From Budorcas taxicolor (taxonomy: Eukaryota; Chordata; Mammalia; Artiodactyla; Bovidae): DNA of 64,000 nucleotides. The stretch covers positions 35,518,001-35,582,000 of the forward strand of contig NC_068915.1 of assembly GCF_023091745.1 (NCBI RefSeq). The letters are read 5' to 3'. Positions 22,483-34,990 of the stretch are shown piece after piece (the first letter of the stretch is position 1; each line of letters begins with the position of its first letter). The translations under genes and the position numbers were made by a program. The notes below the pieces were generated by a model. It worked only from the letters and a program-made list of their open reading frames with translations. It did not search any database and had not been told where the DNA came from.

Positions 22483-23495
22483 ATTTGTTTGAGTGTATTT
22501 TGAGTTGTTTTAAAAAATCAAACTACAAAAATGAATTAATTTATTCCATAAATATCTACTAAACACATATGTATTTAATACCACAGATTGCATTTCTATA
22601 AAATTACTCAAAGATAATAAATGGCTATTTGTCATTCACATGGATATTTTGGGCTGCTAAATGAGTTTCCTCCAAAGAGTGATTAAAGGATTCAGACTCC
22701 TCCCATTTTGCAGCCTTGTCATTGTCTAAGGGACATATCCATTCCCAGTTTGAATTAGCATGCATTATTTCCCGTCTCCCTTAATTGGATGCTGACCACT
22801 ACTAACTCAAGGTAGACTGGAAAATGTATCAATAAAATATAGTCCACCTGTGCTGACAATAAGAGAAACCAGATTTTGGTGGATAGCTAGAAAATTCTGA
22901 TATAACCTATTTTTAAGCATTGTTTGTAGATACATGCTAACTAGAAGGAGATTTCTTTTCACTTCAACAAACATATATTGTACACCTTCTCTTTGACTGG
23001 AACTGATCTAAGTAATGAAGATTTAGAAATTTTGTGAAGGGACATAATTATTTATGTCAACGAGCTCACACAGGATGAATATGTGTAATATCATATATAG
23101 GGCTTGTGTCACTTAAGAAAAATTAATATTCATGAGTACCATTTTAGTAATTAATTTCTGTTGGATGGTTAAAACTCATCCTGAATATTATGTCAAGAAG
23201 AGGCAGATGATGTTTTGGATTTGGGAGTTAATAATTATAGTAAATATCAGTTCTTAATTTTTTTAATCTCAGAATTCTATATTTAAGCATGTTTATACAT
23301 GCTGACATTCAGGGAGTAGAGACTGTTTTTTATAGCCGTGACCAGAAGAGAACATGTTAGTAACACCAGTTCTACATTTTATGCAATCAACTAATCATGT
23401 TGACCATTTTGAACTGAACTGACTATTAAGATCGATCCAGCTAGGAGTGCAGACATGGGCAAAATGCCATGAGCCCATCTGTGTTGTAGATACGC
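22483..23495. other. Non-genic AT-rich stretch
   Basis: No repeat or gene recognised. Confidence 0.4.
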
Positions 23496-23720
23496 TTCAG
23501 TTCAGTCCAGTCCAGTCTCTGTGTTGTGTCCAACTCTTTGCGACCCCATGGACTGCAGCACACCAGGCTTCCCTGTCCCTCCCGGACTCCAGAGCTTGCT
23601 CAAACTCGTGTCCGTCGAGTTGATGATGCTATCCAACCATCTTATCCTCTGTTGTCCCCTTCTCCTCCTGCCTTCAATCTTTGCCAGCTTCAGGATCTTT
23701 TCCAATGAGTCAGTCCTTTT
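23496..23720 (-). mobile_element. BovB 3' end fragment
   Basis: Reverse BovB 3' terminal part with TTCAGTTCAGTCCAGTCCAG at its start. It stops after 'gatcttttccaatgagtcag'. Confidence 0.9.
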
Positions 23721-23844
23721 CCACTCTTAGATAGCCTTATTCACTCTTATTATAATGCTCCTTATATTTTTATTAATGGATGTATTTTTGGAGGTCAGAC
23801 ACCCTTTTATAGGTCATCACCTTTTATAACAAATACATATGCCA

Positions 23845-24035
23845 TTCTCACTCTGGCTAGGATTTCTATACTGTGTTGAATAGAAGTGATGAGAGTGAGC
23901 ATACATATCTTTCTCCCAACTTTAGTGGAAAAGCCTCAGCTTTTCACCACTGAGTATGATGTTAGCTGTAGGCTTGTCATATATAAACTTTATTGTGTTA
24001 CAATATGTTTTTCTTTCTACGTTGACAATATATTT
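23845..24035 (-). mobile_element. Old L1 ORF2 fragment
   Basis: 'cttttcaccactgagtatga' and 'gctgtaggcttgtcatata' match the complement of the L1 ORF2 region just upstream of the RT catalytic box. It is diverged. Confidence 0.7.
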
Positions 24036-24700
24036 AATAGGAAGTGTATTATCTAGCATTTGATACATGTGGCAGCATAATAACTTACTAGCTATAATCT
24101 ATTTTTCCTCCCCTTTCTTTTAAAAGACTAATAATTTTAATCACAATTATACATAAATCCGTACCCATATACAACAAACAACTGGGAAAACCATAGATTC
24201 TGCAGTATAATGTCCTGTTAGAGATCTGTATCAAGAGATAGTTAACATGCAGCTGAGTCCCAAATTGGTCCCTAACTACTTCTGTGTCTATGAGCAAATC
24301 ACGTGTCTCAACTTCCTTGTGAATAAAATAACACAATTTAGTTTAATTTTGTGTATTATAAATAATGTTATGATGAATATCCTTAAGTTTAAACTGTTGT
24401 TTTTATTGTCACCAATTCCTTAGGAAGGATTGGAGAAGTAAATGTTGAAGATGCATATGTGCTGCTAAAAATATTGAGAAAATCTCTGATGTACAATAAT
24501 TGTATTATATTTAATAAATACTTTTTATTTTTAATGTATTCACCTTGCTTTTGCAGCTATTTCCTGAACAAACACATATGAGATCACTAAAGAGTTAGTA
24601 GAACTTTACATAATTATATAACTGAATATATCTTTTGATATCAATTGAAGTAGCTGATCCTCTAGGAGTAATTCAGAAATGATAATCATCACATAGTTGA
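24036..24700. other. AT-rich stretch
   Basis: No recognisable element. Confidence 0.35.
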
Positions 24701-24704
24701 GAGC

Positions 24705-24870
24705 TCTCTGACTTAATTTGTGTCATTTATCATCCCTAAATTTTATGTGTTATAGGAGGGTAATATTACTCATCTAGAGCAGTAGTTGTGAGAATAAGTG
24801 AAAACATATGTGTTTATGCTTATGTATTTAACAAGTGGTAAAACGCTGTATACTTTTATTATCATTCATT
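24705..24870 (+). mobile_element. MIR-like SINE
   Basis: 'gggtaatattactcatctag', 'agttgtgagaataagtgaaa' and 'ttttattatcattc' follow the second half of MIR. It is weak. Confidence 0.45.
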
Positions 24871-25740
24871 TTTGATAAATAAAATGGTCAACTTTATTGA
24901 GTGATCTTTAATATCAATTTTAGGTTATATTTTTTTCTCTAACATTTCTTCTGATTAATAAGACATTTATTAATATATTAACCTCTATCTTTCAATAAAT
25001 ATAATATTTCTATATAATGTCAGAACATGGTGAAATTTTGAAGTTCTTTTTAGAGTACAGATTTATACACAAGATTAAAAATAATAAAATGAACAAATGG
25101 AATTATATGAAGCATCTTCAAAAACATTTAACTCTAAAAGGGGCCAATTTCATAAAACCTGACTTGTTTTTTATGGAGATTTCAAAATAAATCTAGCTTA
25201 TGTGGTACAGTTTTAAAGAGGGAAAAGAAAAAAAAAAAGCAGAATCCCTGAAATATTGCCAAAAATATAACTTGGCATTTTATCCCACCTTCTGGATAAA
25301 ATTGATTGGCAGCAGTTATGTGAAGCCAGAGGCATAGTGGGACTGGAAGGAGAAAACCAGAAAATTCAATGTTCTTGCTCCTAAAGAACAGCTTGTTTCT
25401 GTAATAATAAAATTTTGCCACCCCGTCTTCCAAATCTGTATTACATAATATGTGCAATCAATCTATTTTATGTTGCTAGACCTTCACATTCCCTTCCCAC
25501 GCTCTTAGAAGAGTAAACATTGCTGGATAAATATTGGTTAATAGTCTCATTCTGTATTTCTAAAAAAAGAGTTACTTTAAGGTGAATTTATGCATATAGA
25601 TGAAAATGATTTAATAATACTTCAGATATTTAAAGTAAAATATTTGTTATTTTAAAAGGAAAATTATTGGATCCTGAAATTTAGTAGTCAGGTAGAATGA
25701 TCAACAATTCTAAATGAGTTTCTAAGATTTTTTTCAGCTT
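24871..25740. other. AT-rich stretch without recognised elements
   Basis: Many ATAATATT-type runs and no gene or clear repeat. Confidence 0.4.
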
Positions 25741-25754
25741 CCACTACCTTGGGA

Positions 25755-25956
25755 GCAGTTAGTTGTGTAGTTGTGTCTGACTCTTTGCGACCCTGAAGAC
25801 TGTAGCCTGCCAAGCTCCTCTGTCCATGGGATTCTCCAGGCAAGAATACTGGAGTGGGTTGCATTCCCTTCTCCAAGGGATCTTCCTGACCCAGGGATCA
25901 AACTGTGTCTCCTTTGTAGGCAGGTGAATTCTTTACCACTGAGCCACCTGAGCAGC
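25755..25956 (-). mobile_element. Bov-tA SINE
   Basis: Reverse Bov-A unit followed by the complement of the tRNA-like head ('ttctttaccactgagccacc'). A perfect 14-base duplication CCACTACCTTGGGA lies at 25741-25754 and 25957-25970. Confidence 0.96.
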
Positions 25957-26114
25957 CCACTACCTTGGGAAGAGAACCACTGAAGAGAAATTTTAATGAA
26001 GACATCTCTTTACACACGTGGTAGTGTTATGTGAATTTTTTATAAACATATACTAAATTTGATAGCATTGGGAAGCTTCTGAAATGCCAGGGAAATTTTG
26101 AGATGTAACTGTGG

Positions 26115-26262
26115 ACTCAGGATCATCAGATTTAGCATTGGAATGGACCATTACAGGCCCTCATCTTCAGATTCATTTTTAGACCCAGACTAATCAAGTG
26201 ACTTGGCCAAGGTCATAAAACTGGAACGTAGTAGAATGGGCAGTAAATTACTATTGCTTTCC
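26115..26262 (-). mobile_element. CORE-SINE (MIR-family) remnant
   Basis: 'ggaatggaccattacaggcc', then 'agtgacttggccaaggtcat' in order, resembles the reverse of a MIR-related SINE. Confidence 0.5.
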
Positions 26263-26449
26263 TTAGTGCTGTAGTTTAATTACTAAGGCTTCTTTGTTTC
26301 AAAAGTTACGAAGACCCTTCTTGCTGTAGATGTCCTTTCCTTGATGGTTCATGTTTTCAAGCAGTGGAGATACAAGTCCTCTGTTCCCCATTTCCAACAC
26401 ATCTTAGAAAGAACTTAAAAACAATTATCATCATCCTCTCTCCTTTTAT

Positions 26450-26666
26450 GGGCTTCCTTGGTGGCTCAGATAGTAAAGAGTCTGCCTGCAGTGCAGGAGA
26501 CCCGGGTTTGATCCCTAGGTTGGAAAGATTCCCTGGAGAAGGGAATGGCTACCCATTCCAGTATTCTTGCCTGGAGAATTCCATGGACAGAGGAGCCTGG
26601 CAGGCTACAGTCCATGGGTTTGCAAAGAGTTGGACATGACTGAGCAACTTCACTTTCACTTTTTGT
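26450..26666 (+). mobile_element. Bov-tA SINE
   Basis: Forward, full tRNA head and Bov-A body. The B box is GGTTTGATCCC (one change). Probable TSD CTCCTTTTAT (26440-26449) and CTTCTTTTAC (26667-26676). Confidence 0.93.
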
Positions 26667-26676
26667 CTTCTTTTAC

Positions 26677-28047
26677 TGAAAGATGATTGATAGTGACAAC
26701 ATCCAATGTAAATGTTTCTCTCCAAGGCAGGAATTCTATGTTCATTGTTAGAAATGTTACACATTATCAAGTGTACAAAATTTTTCATCAACAAGAACTT
26801 TCAAGCCTTTTCCCTCCCCTTATTATAGCAATCTAAGTGTTCCATCCCATGTTCTCGTAATGCCTATGACTGAGGCAATTTATTCACAGGTGGAAGAAGT
26901 ATATCACATGGAATTTGTCTAACAGGTTTAGACTACTCATGCAAGATGGCCAAGGGTCACCAGACATCCATCCATCTCTCACCTATTCATTTGTTATTTC
27001 ACCTTATAATTACTGACTACTATTAAGTTGCCCTTAGATTTAATTTTATCATTGAGTCATGGAGGAATTTGGGGTGAAGCCATTGCATATTCTTTTCTTT
27101 TTCTTCCTTTTTCAGTATATTTTCTTCTATCTTATCTAGCCTTGACCATGGTCTCTGTGTTGTACTTCACATTTCTTACTGTTTAAAGTTATTTCTGTAC
27201 CACAGATTATTCTCTTGGGAATTTTGTTTCTTCACTTATGAAAGTAACTCTGACCTGAAAGATTATAATAAATCATAGACCATAAACTATAGTACTGTCT
27301 ATGTCAAACTTACAAAGTGTTTCAAACACAGACATTGAAAAATACAAACCTCGTATAAATTAGTTTTTATTATCCCAACCCCATACTGAAAGTCAACATT
27401 TAAAAAAAAGGGAAAGAAAGCTACATTAAGACATTTATCCTGGAAAATAAGCCTATCATAAATAAAGATCTATTCATATAGTTTATAAACCCACAGTTAA
27501 AAGCATGTTTCCTAAACTTCCATTTACTTATTAGACTTTTGAGTTTGAATGCAAGTATATAATTCTTCTTCAAAAGAAATATTTTAAAATTTTTGTAAAG
27601 GTAGATATTAAAGCTAGAGATAAAATGTTTAAATCTTATTTTTGTACCATAAGTGGATGAAAAATGATAACGCTTTTCTCATAATGTAACTTTAACTATG
27701 CTTAAATGTTGACTCAAGAAGATATCTTTTCTTCCATTCAGAAGCCATACTTATAGATCCTAAAATTGGATATGAAACAGATTTTTTTGGTTCGATTGCC
27801 AGTGCCCCATTCACTTGATCGTAAGAACAATAGTTGCAGGTAGTTATATGAGATTGTGTATCTCAAGTAAAAGTGTTTGATACACCAAAAGTATGTACAT
27901 AAAGAATAGGAGGAAATGTGTATTTTCTCAAGGCATCATATAAAAAATATATATATAAGCAGGAGAGTAAACCTTTAAATTACATTGTAGATACAGTCTT
28001 TTTTTCTTTCCTGTTCCCTTGTGAAATGTATCAAATAACTGAAACCT
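26677..28047. other. AT-rich stretch
   Basis: No repeat or gene recognised. Confidence 0.4.
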
Positions 28048-28062
28048 GGAACTACTATTCTT

Positions 28063-30364
28063 TTTTTTTTTGTCTTTTTAATTTTTTTTTAATTTTTATT
28101 TTATTTTTATTGGTTTTGCCATACATTGACATGAATCCACCACGGGTGTACATGCGTTCCCAAACATGAACCCCCCTCCCACCTGCCTCCCCATAACATC
28201 TCTCTGGGTCATCACCGTGCACCAGCCCCAAGCATGCTGTATCCTGCGTCAGACATAGACTGGCAATTCGATTCTTACGTGATAGTATACATGTTACTAT
28301 GCCATTCTTCCAAATCATCCCACCCTCTCTCTCTCCCTCTAAGTCCAAAAGTCTGTTATACACATCTGTGTCTTTTTTGCTGTCTTGCATATAGGGTCGT
28401 CATTGCCATCTTTCTAAATTCCATATATATGTGTTAATATACTGTATTGGTGTTTTTCTTTCTGGCTTACTTCACTCTGTATAATAGGCTCCAGTTTCAT
28501 CCATCTCATCAGAACTGATTCAAATGTATTCTTTTTAATGGCTGCGTAATACTCCATTGTGTATATGTACCACAGCTTTCTTATCCATTCATCTGCTGAT
28601 GGACATCTAGGTTGTTTCCATGTCCTGGCTATTATAAACAGTGCTGCGATGAATACTGGGGTACATGTGTCTCTTTCAATTCTGGTTTCCTCGGTGTGTA
28701 TGCCCAGCAGTGGGATTGCTGGGTCATAAGGCAGTTCTATTTGCAATTTTTTTAGGGAATCTCCACACTGTTCTCCAAAGTGGCTGTACTAGTTTGCATT
28801 CCCACCAACAGTGTAGGAGGGTTCCCTTTTCTCCACACACTCTCCAGCATTTATTGCTTGCAGATTTTTGGATCGCAGACATTCTGACTGGTGTGAAGTG
28901 GTACTTCTTTGTGGTTTTGATTTGCATTTCTCTAATAATGAGTGATGTTGAGCATCTTTTCATGTGTTTGTTAGCCATCCATATGTCTTCTTTGGAGAAA
29001 TGTCTATTTAGATCTTCGGCCCATTTTTTGATTGGGTCGTTTATTTTTCTGGAATTGAGCTGCATAAGTTGCTTGTATATTTTTGAGATTAGTTGTTTGT
29101 CAGTTGCTTCATTTGCTATGATTTTCTCCCATTCAGAAGGCTGTCTTTTCACCTTGCTGATATTTTCCTTTGTTGTGCAGAAGCTTTTAATTTTAATTAG
29201 ATCCCATTTGTTTATTTTTGCTTTTATTTCCAGAATTCTGGGAGGTGGATCATAGAGGATCCTGCTGTGATTTATGTCTGAGAGTGTTTTGCCTATGTTC
29301 TCCTCTAGGAGTTTTATAGTTTCTGGTCTTACATTTAGATCTTTAATCCATTTTGAGTTTATTTTTGTGTGCGGTGTTAGAAAGTGATCTAGTTTCATTC
29401 TTTTACAAGTGGATGACCAGTTTTCCCAGCACCACTTGTTAAAGAGATTGTCTTTACTCCATTGTATATTCTTGCCTCCTTTGTCAAAGATAAGGTGTCC
29501 ATATGTGTGTGGATTTATCTCTGGGCTTTCTATTTTGTTCCATTGATCTATATGTCTGTCTTTGTGCCAGTACCATACTGTCTTGATGACTGTGGCTTTG
29601 TAGTAGAGCCTGAAGTCAGGCAATTTGATTCCTCCAGTTCCATTCTTCTTTCTCAAGATTGCTTTGGCTATTCGAGGTTTTTTGTATTTCCATACAAATC
29701 TTGAAATTATTTGTTCTAGTTCTGTGAAAAATATGGCTGGTAGCTTGATAGGGATTGCACTGAATTTGTAAATTGCTTTGGGTAGTATACTCATTTTCAC
29801 TATATTGATTCTTCTGATCCATGAACATGGTATATTTCTCCATCTATTAGTGTCCTCTTTGATTTCTTTCATCAGTGTTTTATCGTTTTCTATATATAGG
29901 TCTTTAGTTTCTTTAGGTAGATATATTCCTAAGTATTTTATTCTTTTCGTTGCAATGGTGAATGGAATTGTTTCCTTAATTTCTTTTTCTACTTTCTCAT
30001 TATTAGTGTATAGGAATGCAAGGGATTTCTGTGTGTTGATCTTATATCCTGCAACTTTACTATATTCATTGATTAGCTCTAGTAATTTTCTGGTGGAGTC
30101 TTTAGGGTTTTCTAAGTAGAGGATCATGTCATCTGCAAACAGTGAGAGTTTTACTTCTTCTTTTCCAATTTGGATTCCTTTTATTTCTTTTTCTGCTCTG
30201 ATTGCTGTGGCCAAAACTTCCAGAACTATGTTGAATAGTAGCAGTGAAAGTGGGCACCCTTTTCTTGTTCCTGACTTTAGGGGAAATGCTTTCAATTTTT
30301 CACCGTTGAGGATAATGTTTGCTGTGGGTTTGTCATATATAGCTTTTATTATGTTGAGGTATGT
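28063..30364 (-). mobile_element. L1-BT LINE, 5'-truncated, young
   Basis: A 2.3-kb reverse-strand L1. Its poly(A) tail reads as the T tract at 28061-28071, followed by the 3' UTR and the C-terminal half of ORF2. A perfect 15-base TSD GGAACTACTATTCTT lies at 28048-28062 and 30365-30379. On the element's sense strand the cut site reads TTTTT/AAGAA, matching the known L1 endonuclease preference. The perfect TSD and nearly intact frame indicate recent insertion. Confidence 0.97.
28414..30295 (-). pseudogene. L1 ORF2 C-terminal part (reverse transcriptase and Cys-rich end)
   Basis: The first open segment (28724-30295, 523 residues from its first Met) holds the end of the RT palm. It includes the GTRKGCPLS turn at residues 9-17 and the FADD catalytic box at 53-56. 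It continues through the thumb and the long C-terminal domain to the [14 protein letters not shown]ys motif near the end. A one-base length change in a T7 run (28747-28753; A7 in the sense strand) then shifts the frame. The true C-terminus ([13 protein letters not shown]…) continues in the next frame to a stop at 28414. The endonuclease and N-terminal RT are lost by 5' truncation. Family role: ORF2p nicks target DNA and reverse transcribes L1 RNA. This copy cannot do so. Confidence 0.95.
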
Positions 30365-30379
30365 GGAACTACTATTCTT

Positions 30380-31327
30380 AAAAATCTTTCTTATCGTTCT
30401 GTTGACAACTGGAATAAGCTTTATTTTTTGTCTTACCTGAGTCTTCCAATATCATATGAATGGACCTTAATGTGGCCTTTGGTTAGCAGATAAATAATAA
30501 TTTAACTGTTGCTGCAGGGACCAATTTGTTCAAGGGTGATTAGAATTAGGCTTGGAGTTCTAAGAAATGAAATAATTCTAGAAAACTTTGTACTTAAGAT
30601 GTTAGTATGTCAGAACATGCCCTCCTAGCATGCAGAAACCACCATGTCCATATGCATGCACCTTGTATTCACAAAGGACCAGCCACGCAGAGTCCTGCTA
30701 TTGTTCCAGAGAGTCCAGCAGCAAGGGTACTGTTCTAAAGGTTTAAAGAAATGTTTTAAAAAGGCTTCTGTTGGTTCAGCTAAAACAGATTCAACTAAAG
30801 CAGGATATTTTCAATTGGTAGTGGCTTTTAAAAATTGAAACAAGTTCAGCATGTAGGTCATTCACCTTGGAGGTGTTCTTTGCTGTTATGATTATTAACC
30901 ATCTAGTCTCAAATCTAAAGACTTTTTTTTCTCGATCGTACTCATTCTCACATAACTTAAATAATTTCACCATATTCAAAGAAAACTGTAAAAGTAATAC
31001 CTTCTACATCATATTTTTTAATGACAAATTTCAAATGAAATCCTCTGAGATTGAGAAAGGAACCAAATAACATTTTTACTACTCAAGTTGACTAGTTCTC
31101 AGTGTTTATAAAAGACATGTATCTGAAAGAAAGCTAGCAAAAGTCAGGTATTTTGCTATCTCTCCTTTGAGAATTAAGTTTATAAAATAAATGTTAGGAA
31201 TTTTTTTTTCCTTTTATGGGCTTGTTTAGCAACAAAGTATGAAGGATAAAAAAAAAATCTAAGGCCAGTGTATAATTGTAAAGGAAAGTGGGATGCTAAT
31301 GGCATTAGGTAAAATGCTGCACCATCT
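30380..31327. other. AT-rich stretch
   Basis: No gene or clear repeat. Short frames such as those at 30644-30838 have no recognisable domain. Confidence 0.4.
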
Positions 31328-31336
31328 TCTTACTAT

Positions 31337-31551
31337 TTTGTTGTTTAGTCACTAATTCATGTCTAATTCCACAGTCTCATAGACTGTGAGCCTATCAGGC
31401 ACCTCTGTTCATGGAATTTCCCAGGCAAGAATACTGGAGTAGGTTGCCCCTTCCTTCTCCAGGGGATCTTCCTGACCCAGGGGTCAAACCAAGTCTCAGC
31501 ATTGACAGGTGGGTTCTGTTTAACACTAAGTCACCAGAGAAGCCCCTATTG
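31337..31551 (-). mobile_element. Bov-tA SINE
   Basis: Reverse copy, moderately diverged. TSD TCTTACTAT lies at 31328-31336 and 31552-31560. Confidence 0.93.
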
Positions 31552-31560
31552 TCTTACTAT

Positions 31561-32294
31561 AGAGCCATTTAACTGAAAGTAAAAGAAGCTGGCCTCTTGT
31601 TTAACATTAAATGTGAGCTATACAGAGGATTCTACACTCACTGGTACACAACTTGCTTTTTAATGAATGATGTTGAATGGTACTGAGATATATACCTCTC
31701 TTGTGACTACAGTTTGTGTGGCAATGCAGGCAGTCAGGCTTAGAGATGCTCTCCCCTTGTGTCAAAGAGTGATACCTGATATGAAGCTATGAGTCTAATA
31801 GGCTTTGACTTTATGAGAGTATAAACTAGGGAACTTCATGACTTTCAGTTGCCTTTTTTCAAGTTAGTGAAAGATATTTCACACTTTTTCCTGCAATATA
31901 TTGTTCATGCAGGTCTTGTTCCAAACTTCAGCCAGTTGATGAGGCAATCAACTGATTTGCTGTTGATTTTGTTTGACATATAAGTGCATAAAGGAGGCCC
32001 TCTATGTGAGGCTCTATATAAAGAAATATAATTGAATTCTGCAGTCATTTGGGCCTCTACTCAACAGCCCTTCAGTTTATAAACTAATTGATAAGGGGAG
32101 ATGAATGAATGAATTTTTAAAATCACTTACTATGACTAATATTTTAGTTATTTAATAATCAAACGATAAAATCAGTGCATTCATAAATAAAGAGCTGTAT
32201 GAGTATTATAAACAATAATTCTGGAGAAGAATAAATAGTTACAGCTAGGGATTGATTGTCTGGGGTCTACATACAATAGGGAAATTTAATCAGA
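31561..32294. other. Unassigned AT-rich stretch
   Basis: No element or gene recognised. Confidence 0.4.
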
Positions 32295-32309
32295 TCCTTG
32301 AAATTTTTT

Positions 32310-32583
32310 AAACTATTTAGTCTTGGCTGCACTGGGTCTTGGTTGCTGCACACAGACTTTCTCTAGTTGCTGTGTGGGAGGGCTGCTCTTCGTTGTGGTG
32401 CACAGGCTTCTCATTGCAGTGGTTCCTCTTGTTTTAGGACAAAGGCTTTAGGCATGTGGGCTCAGTAGTCGTGACACATAGGCTTCGTTGCTCTGCAGCA
32501 TGTGGAATCTTCCCAGGCCTGGGATCTAACCCATGTCCCCTGCATCGGCAGGGGGTTTCTTATCCACTGTACCACCAGGGAAG
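32310..32583 (-). mobile_element. CHR-type tRNA-Glu SINE (cetartiodactyl)
   Basis: Ends with 'ccactgtaccaccagggaag', the complement of the tRNA-like head. Its body ('ggctgcactgggtcttggttgctgcacacag' in order) is that of a CHR-2-like SINE and not Bov-A. Flanks TCCTTGAAATTTTTT (from 32295) and TCCTTGAAAATTTTT (from 32584) look like a TSD with one length difference. It is older than Bov-tA. Confidence 0.85.
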
Positions 32584-32599
32584 TCCTTGAAAATTTTTG

Positions 32600-33073
32600 A
32601 TGAAAGAAATAATATGATAAAATTGAAGCTTTCAAATAATAACACTCATGGCAATGCACAGAATGCATGGAAGGGAGAAGTTACAGGTAGGAATGATCAT
32701 TTGAACGCCCTAATAGATTCATCTGGAATCTCAAGATTTTGGAGTGCTTATTTATATTTCTAACTGGCCATCAAATGCTTAAAAGATAGTTTCTTTAAGA
32801 TAAAAAGATTGCTAACAATGGCCTATGCATAAGAATTTTTGAAAAGTATTTTCCCTATTTTCTAATATGGATGTAGACTTCTGAAAAATGATTTGCATGT
32901 CACTTATTGATAGACTTATAAAATGATAAGCTGGTGTAGTGTTTCTTAAGGTCATCATTATAAATGAGTGAAATTTTTGCTTATGGGTTGAGGTCATGAT
33001 CACATATATTCTGTATATTCACTTGTTTTCTAAAAACTCTTTTTAACGTTTGTGTCATATTTAAACCTTTGTG
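32600..33073. other. Non-genic stretch
   Basis: No element or gene recognised. Confidence 0.4.
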
Positions 33074-33080
33074 ATCTTTG

Positions 33081-33268
33081 AATCTGCCTGTAATGCAGGA
33101 GACTCCAGTTCAATTCTTGGGTCAGGAAAATCCCCTGGAGAAGGGAACAGCTACCCACTCCAGTGTTCTTGCCTGAAGAATTCCACTGACAGAGGAGCCT
33201 GGCAGGCTACAGTCCATAGGGTAGCAAAGAGTCAGACATGCCTGAGCGACTTTCATTCCTTATTCACT
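33081..33268 (+). mobile_element. Bov-tA SINE, 5'-truncated
   Basis: Forward; starts inside the tRNA-like head ('aatctgcctgtaatgcagga') and runs through the Bov-A unit. A possible TSD ATCTTTG lies at 33074-33080 and 33269-33275. Confidence 0.9.
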
Positions 33269-33275
33269 ATCTTTG

Positions 33276-34140
33276 TATTCAGATATGGGCTAAGGATATA
33301 CATCTCCTAACAGGCAGCAAAAAGAAGTATTATATAAGATGTGTAGCACTGGTGAGAAAGCTCAGTGGCACCAGAGGTCTACACTGGGGTTTTACCAAAA
33401 GGCAGGTAACCATGTAGATGAGATCCATGAGAGATTTTCCTCAGGAACCCAGGGGAAACCACCACCACCACCACTACACATAGGGAGTGTGTGGGTGAGC
33501 CAGGGAGAGAGGGCTGGGATAGTACTGACAGACATCCTGGGTGACCATTAAGGAGTGGGTTTCTGCTTCCACAGGAACATGGCAGGGGCCCAACCTAATG
33601 AGCAGGCACAGGTGCTTGGCACCGAGAAGCAGAATTCAAGGCAGGATCCGAGGTGTACAAGTTGAGGCACCTCAGGCAGGGGAACTGCATCTCTGGAACG
33701 TAGGCCTGAAAGCACCCTCTTGGGACAGAGCCCTGCACGTCATGCAGGGGGTGATCAGTTTATACGTGTACTGTGGAGCACACAGGGCAAGGAGATGCTT
33801 CTGGGAGCCAGGCAGATACCGTCAGCTCGTTAATAGACAAATCTTACGGGAGACTTAGACTGAAAGGTAGATGCCTAGTGATCAGTTCCCAGGCACTTCC
33901 ATGATGAGCCTCACAGGAAGGGACGTGGTGTCTAATGTTTTTCAGGTCTGACTCCAAAGAGAAGGGAAATAACGATACGTTGTGGACATAGAAATAGGTG
34001 AGAGGTCCATTATAGAGATGTTGTAGGTAGGCTTTTGAAGTTGCTTAAGTGTCTGGGGCTTTAAGTCAGGCTGGTTCTGGAAAGTAAGACATAGATGCAC
34101 CTCCTGGGAAATCAGTGGGTTCAGAAATTACAGCAGTTTC
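33276..34140. other. GC-richer unassigned island
   Basis: Distinctly richer in G+C than its surroundings, with a short CCA array near 33458-33475. Two neighbouring forward frames (33339-33551, 70 residues; 33541-33858, 105 residues) have no domain I recognise and no supporting signals. It could be an old LTR, a decayed pseudogene or unique sequence. Confidence 0.3.
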
Positions 34141-34720
34141 AAAAAAATAGGGAAGGGTCATCTGTTTTTTTTTTTTATTATAACCAATCTCACAATAGTT
34201 TGAGACCCCAACTAAGTTCTTGGGTAATGCTTCTTGAATTTAGTCTTTTAGGCTCTAGTTTCTAAAATTTTCAAGATTTAACACAATATTCAAAAGGGAT
34301 AATTTATGACCATGTGCTGCTTTACAACAGGGACTGTCTCTCCCAGTTTCTCTGCGAGTCCACAATAGGAGATTTTAAATTTCCAGCCCCACTGAACCAC
34401 CCAGTGTTATGCAGCCTCTGTATGCACAGAATACTTGTGTGAGTCACACTGTGGGTTTGAGGGACAAAGACAAACGATGGTCATGGCATGTCAGTCGAAG
34501 TATTAGAAAGAATGTGATAGATACAGCAGTGGATGTTAGTATAAAGTGAGGTGAGAACACTGAGAGTCAAGAGTTGAACTCTGAATGAGAAGATAGTGAA
34601 AAGCTTCACAGAAGGGTTTGAACATCAGCAGCACCAGACTGTGTGTAACCAGGCTTTTCCTCCCTTGGTGCCACTGCGCTGCTCCCCTGTGCCTCTTTCT
34701 CCCCTTACCTAGCCTTCTCT
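34141..34720. other. Unassigned stretch
   Basis: No gene seen. A T10 run lies near 34167. Confidence 0.35.
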
Positions 34721-34724
34721 TTGC

Positions 34725-34990
34725 TTCACTATTTCACACAGGCACTGCCTCCTCCAGGAAGTCCTCCTGAACCCTCTCCTCCTCCCATTCTGGCTTATTA
34801 GATATCCTCTCTCTTTGCTCCCATTTGCACATTCCTGGCCTTGCCCCTAGCCAGACTGTTTTTATAGTGATCTGATTGTCCATCTCCCCAATCAGACTGT
34901 GAGCTCACTGAGAGCAATGGCTATTGCAGTCACTTTTGTATCTTCAGTGCCTTGCTGAGAACCCAGAAAGGGATAGATACTAAGAAGTGA
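34725..34990 (+). mobile_element. L2 LINE 3' end
   Basis: 'cctccaggaagtcctcctga', 'agactgtgagctcactgaga' and 'ttgtatcttcagtgccttgc' occur in the order of the L2 3' end. Confidence 0.75.

Noticed and set aside
28665..29255. A 196-residue forward hydrophobic frame that looks like a membrane protein
   Set aside because: It is antisense to L1 ORF2; its hydrophobicity comes from complementing a Lys/Asn-rich sequence.
28724..30295. A 523-residue open frame as a host gene
   Set aside because: It is the C-terminal half of L1 ORF2 within a TSD-flanked, 5'-truncated L1.
33541..33858. A 105-residue forward frame as a gene
   Set aside because: No recognisable domain or supporting signals; it is GC-rich chance frame length.
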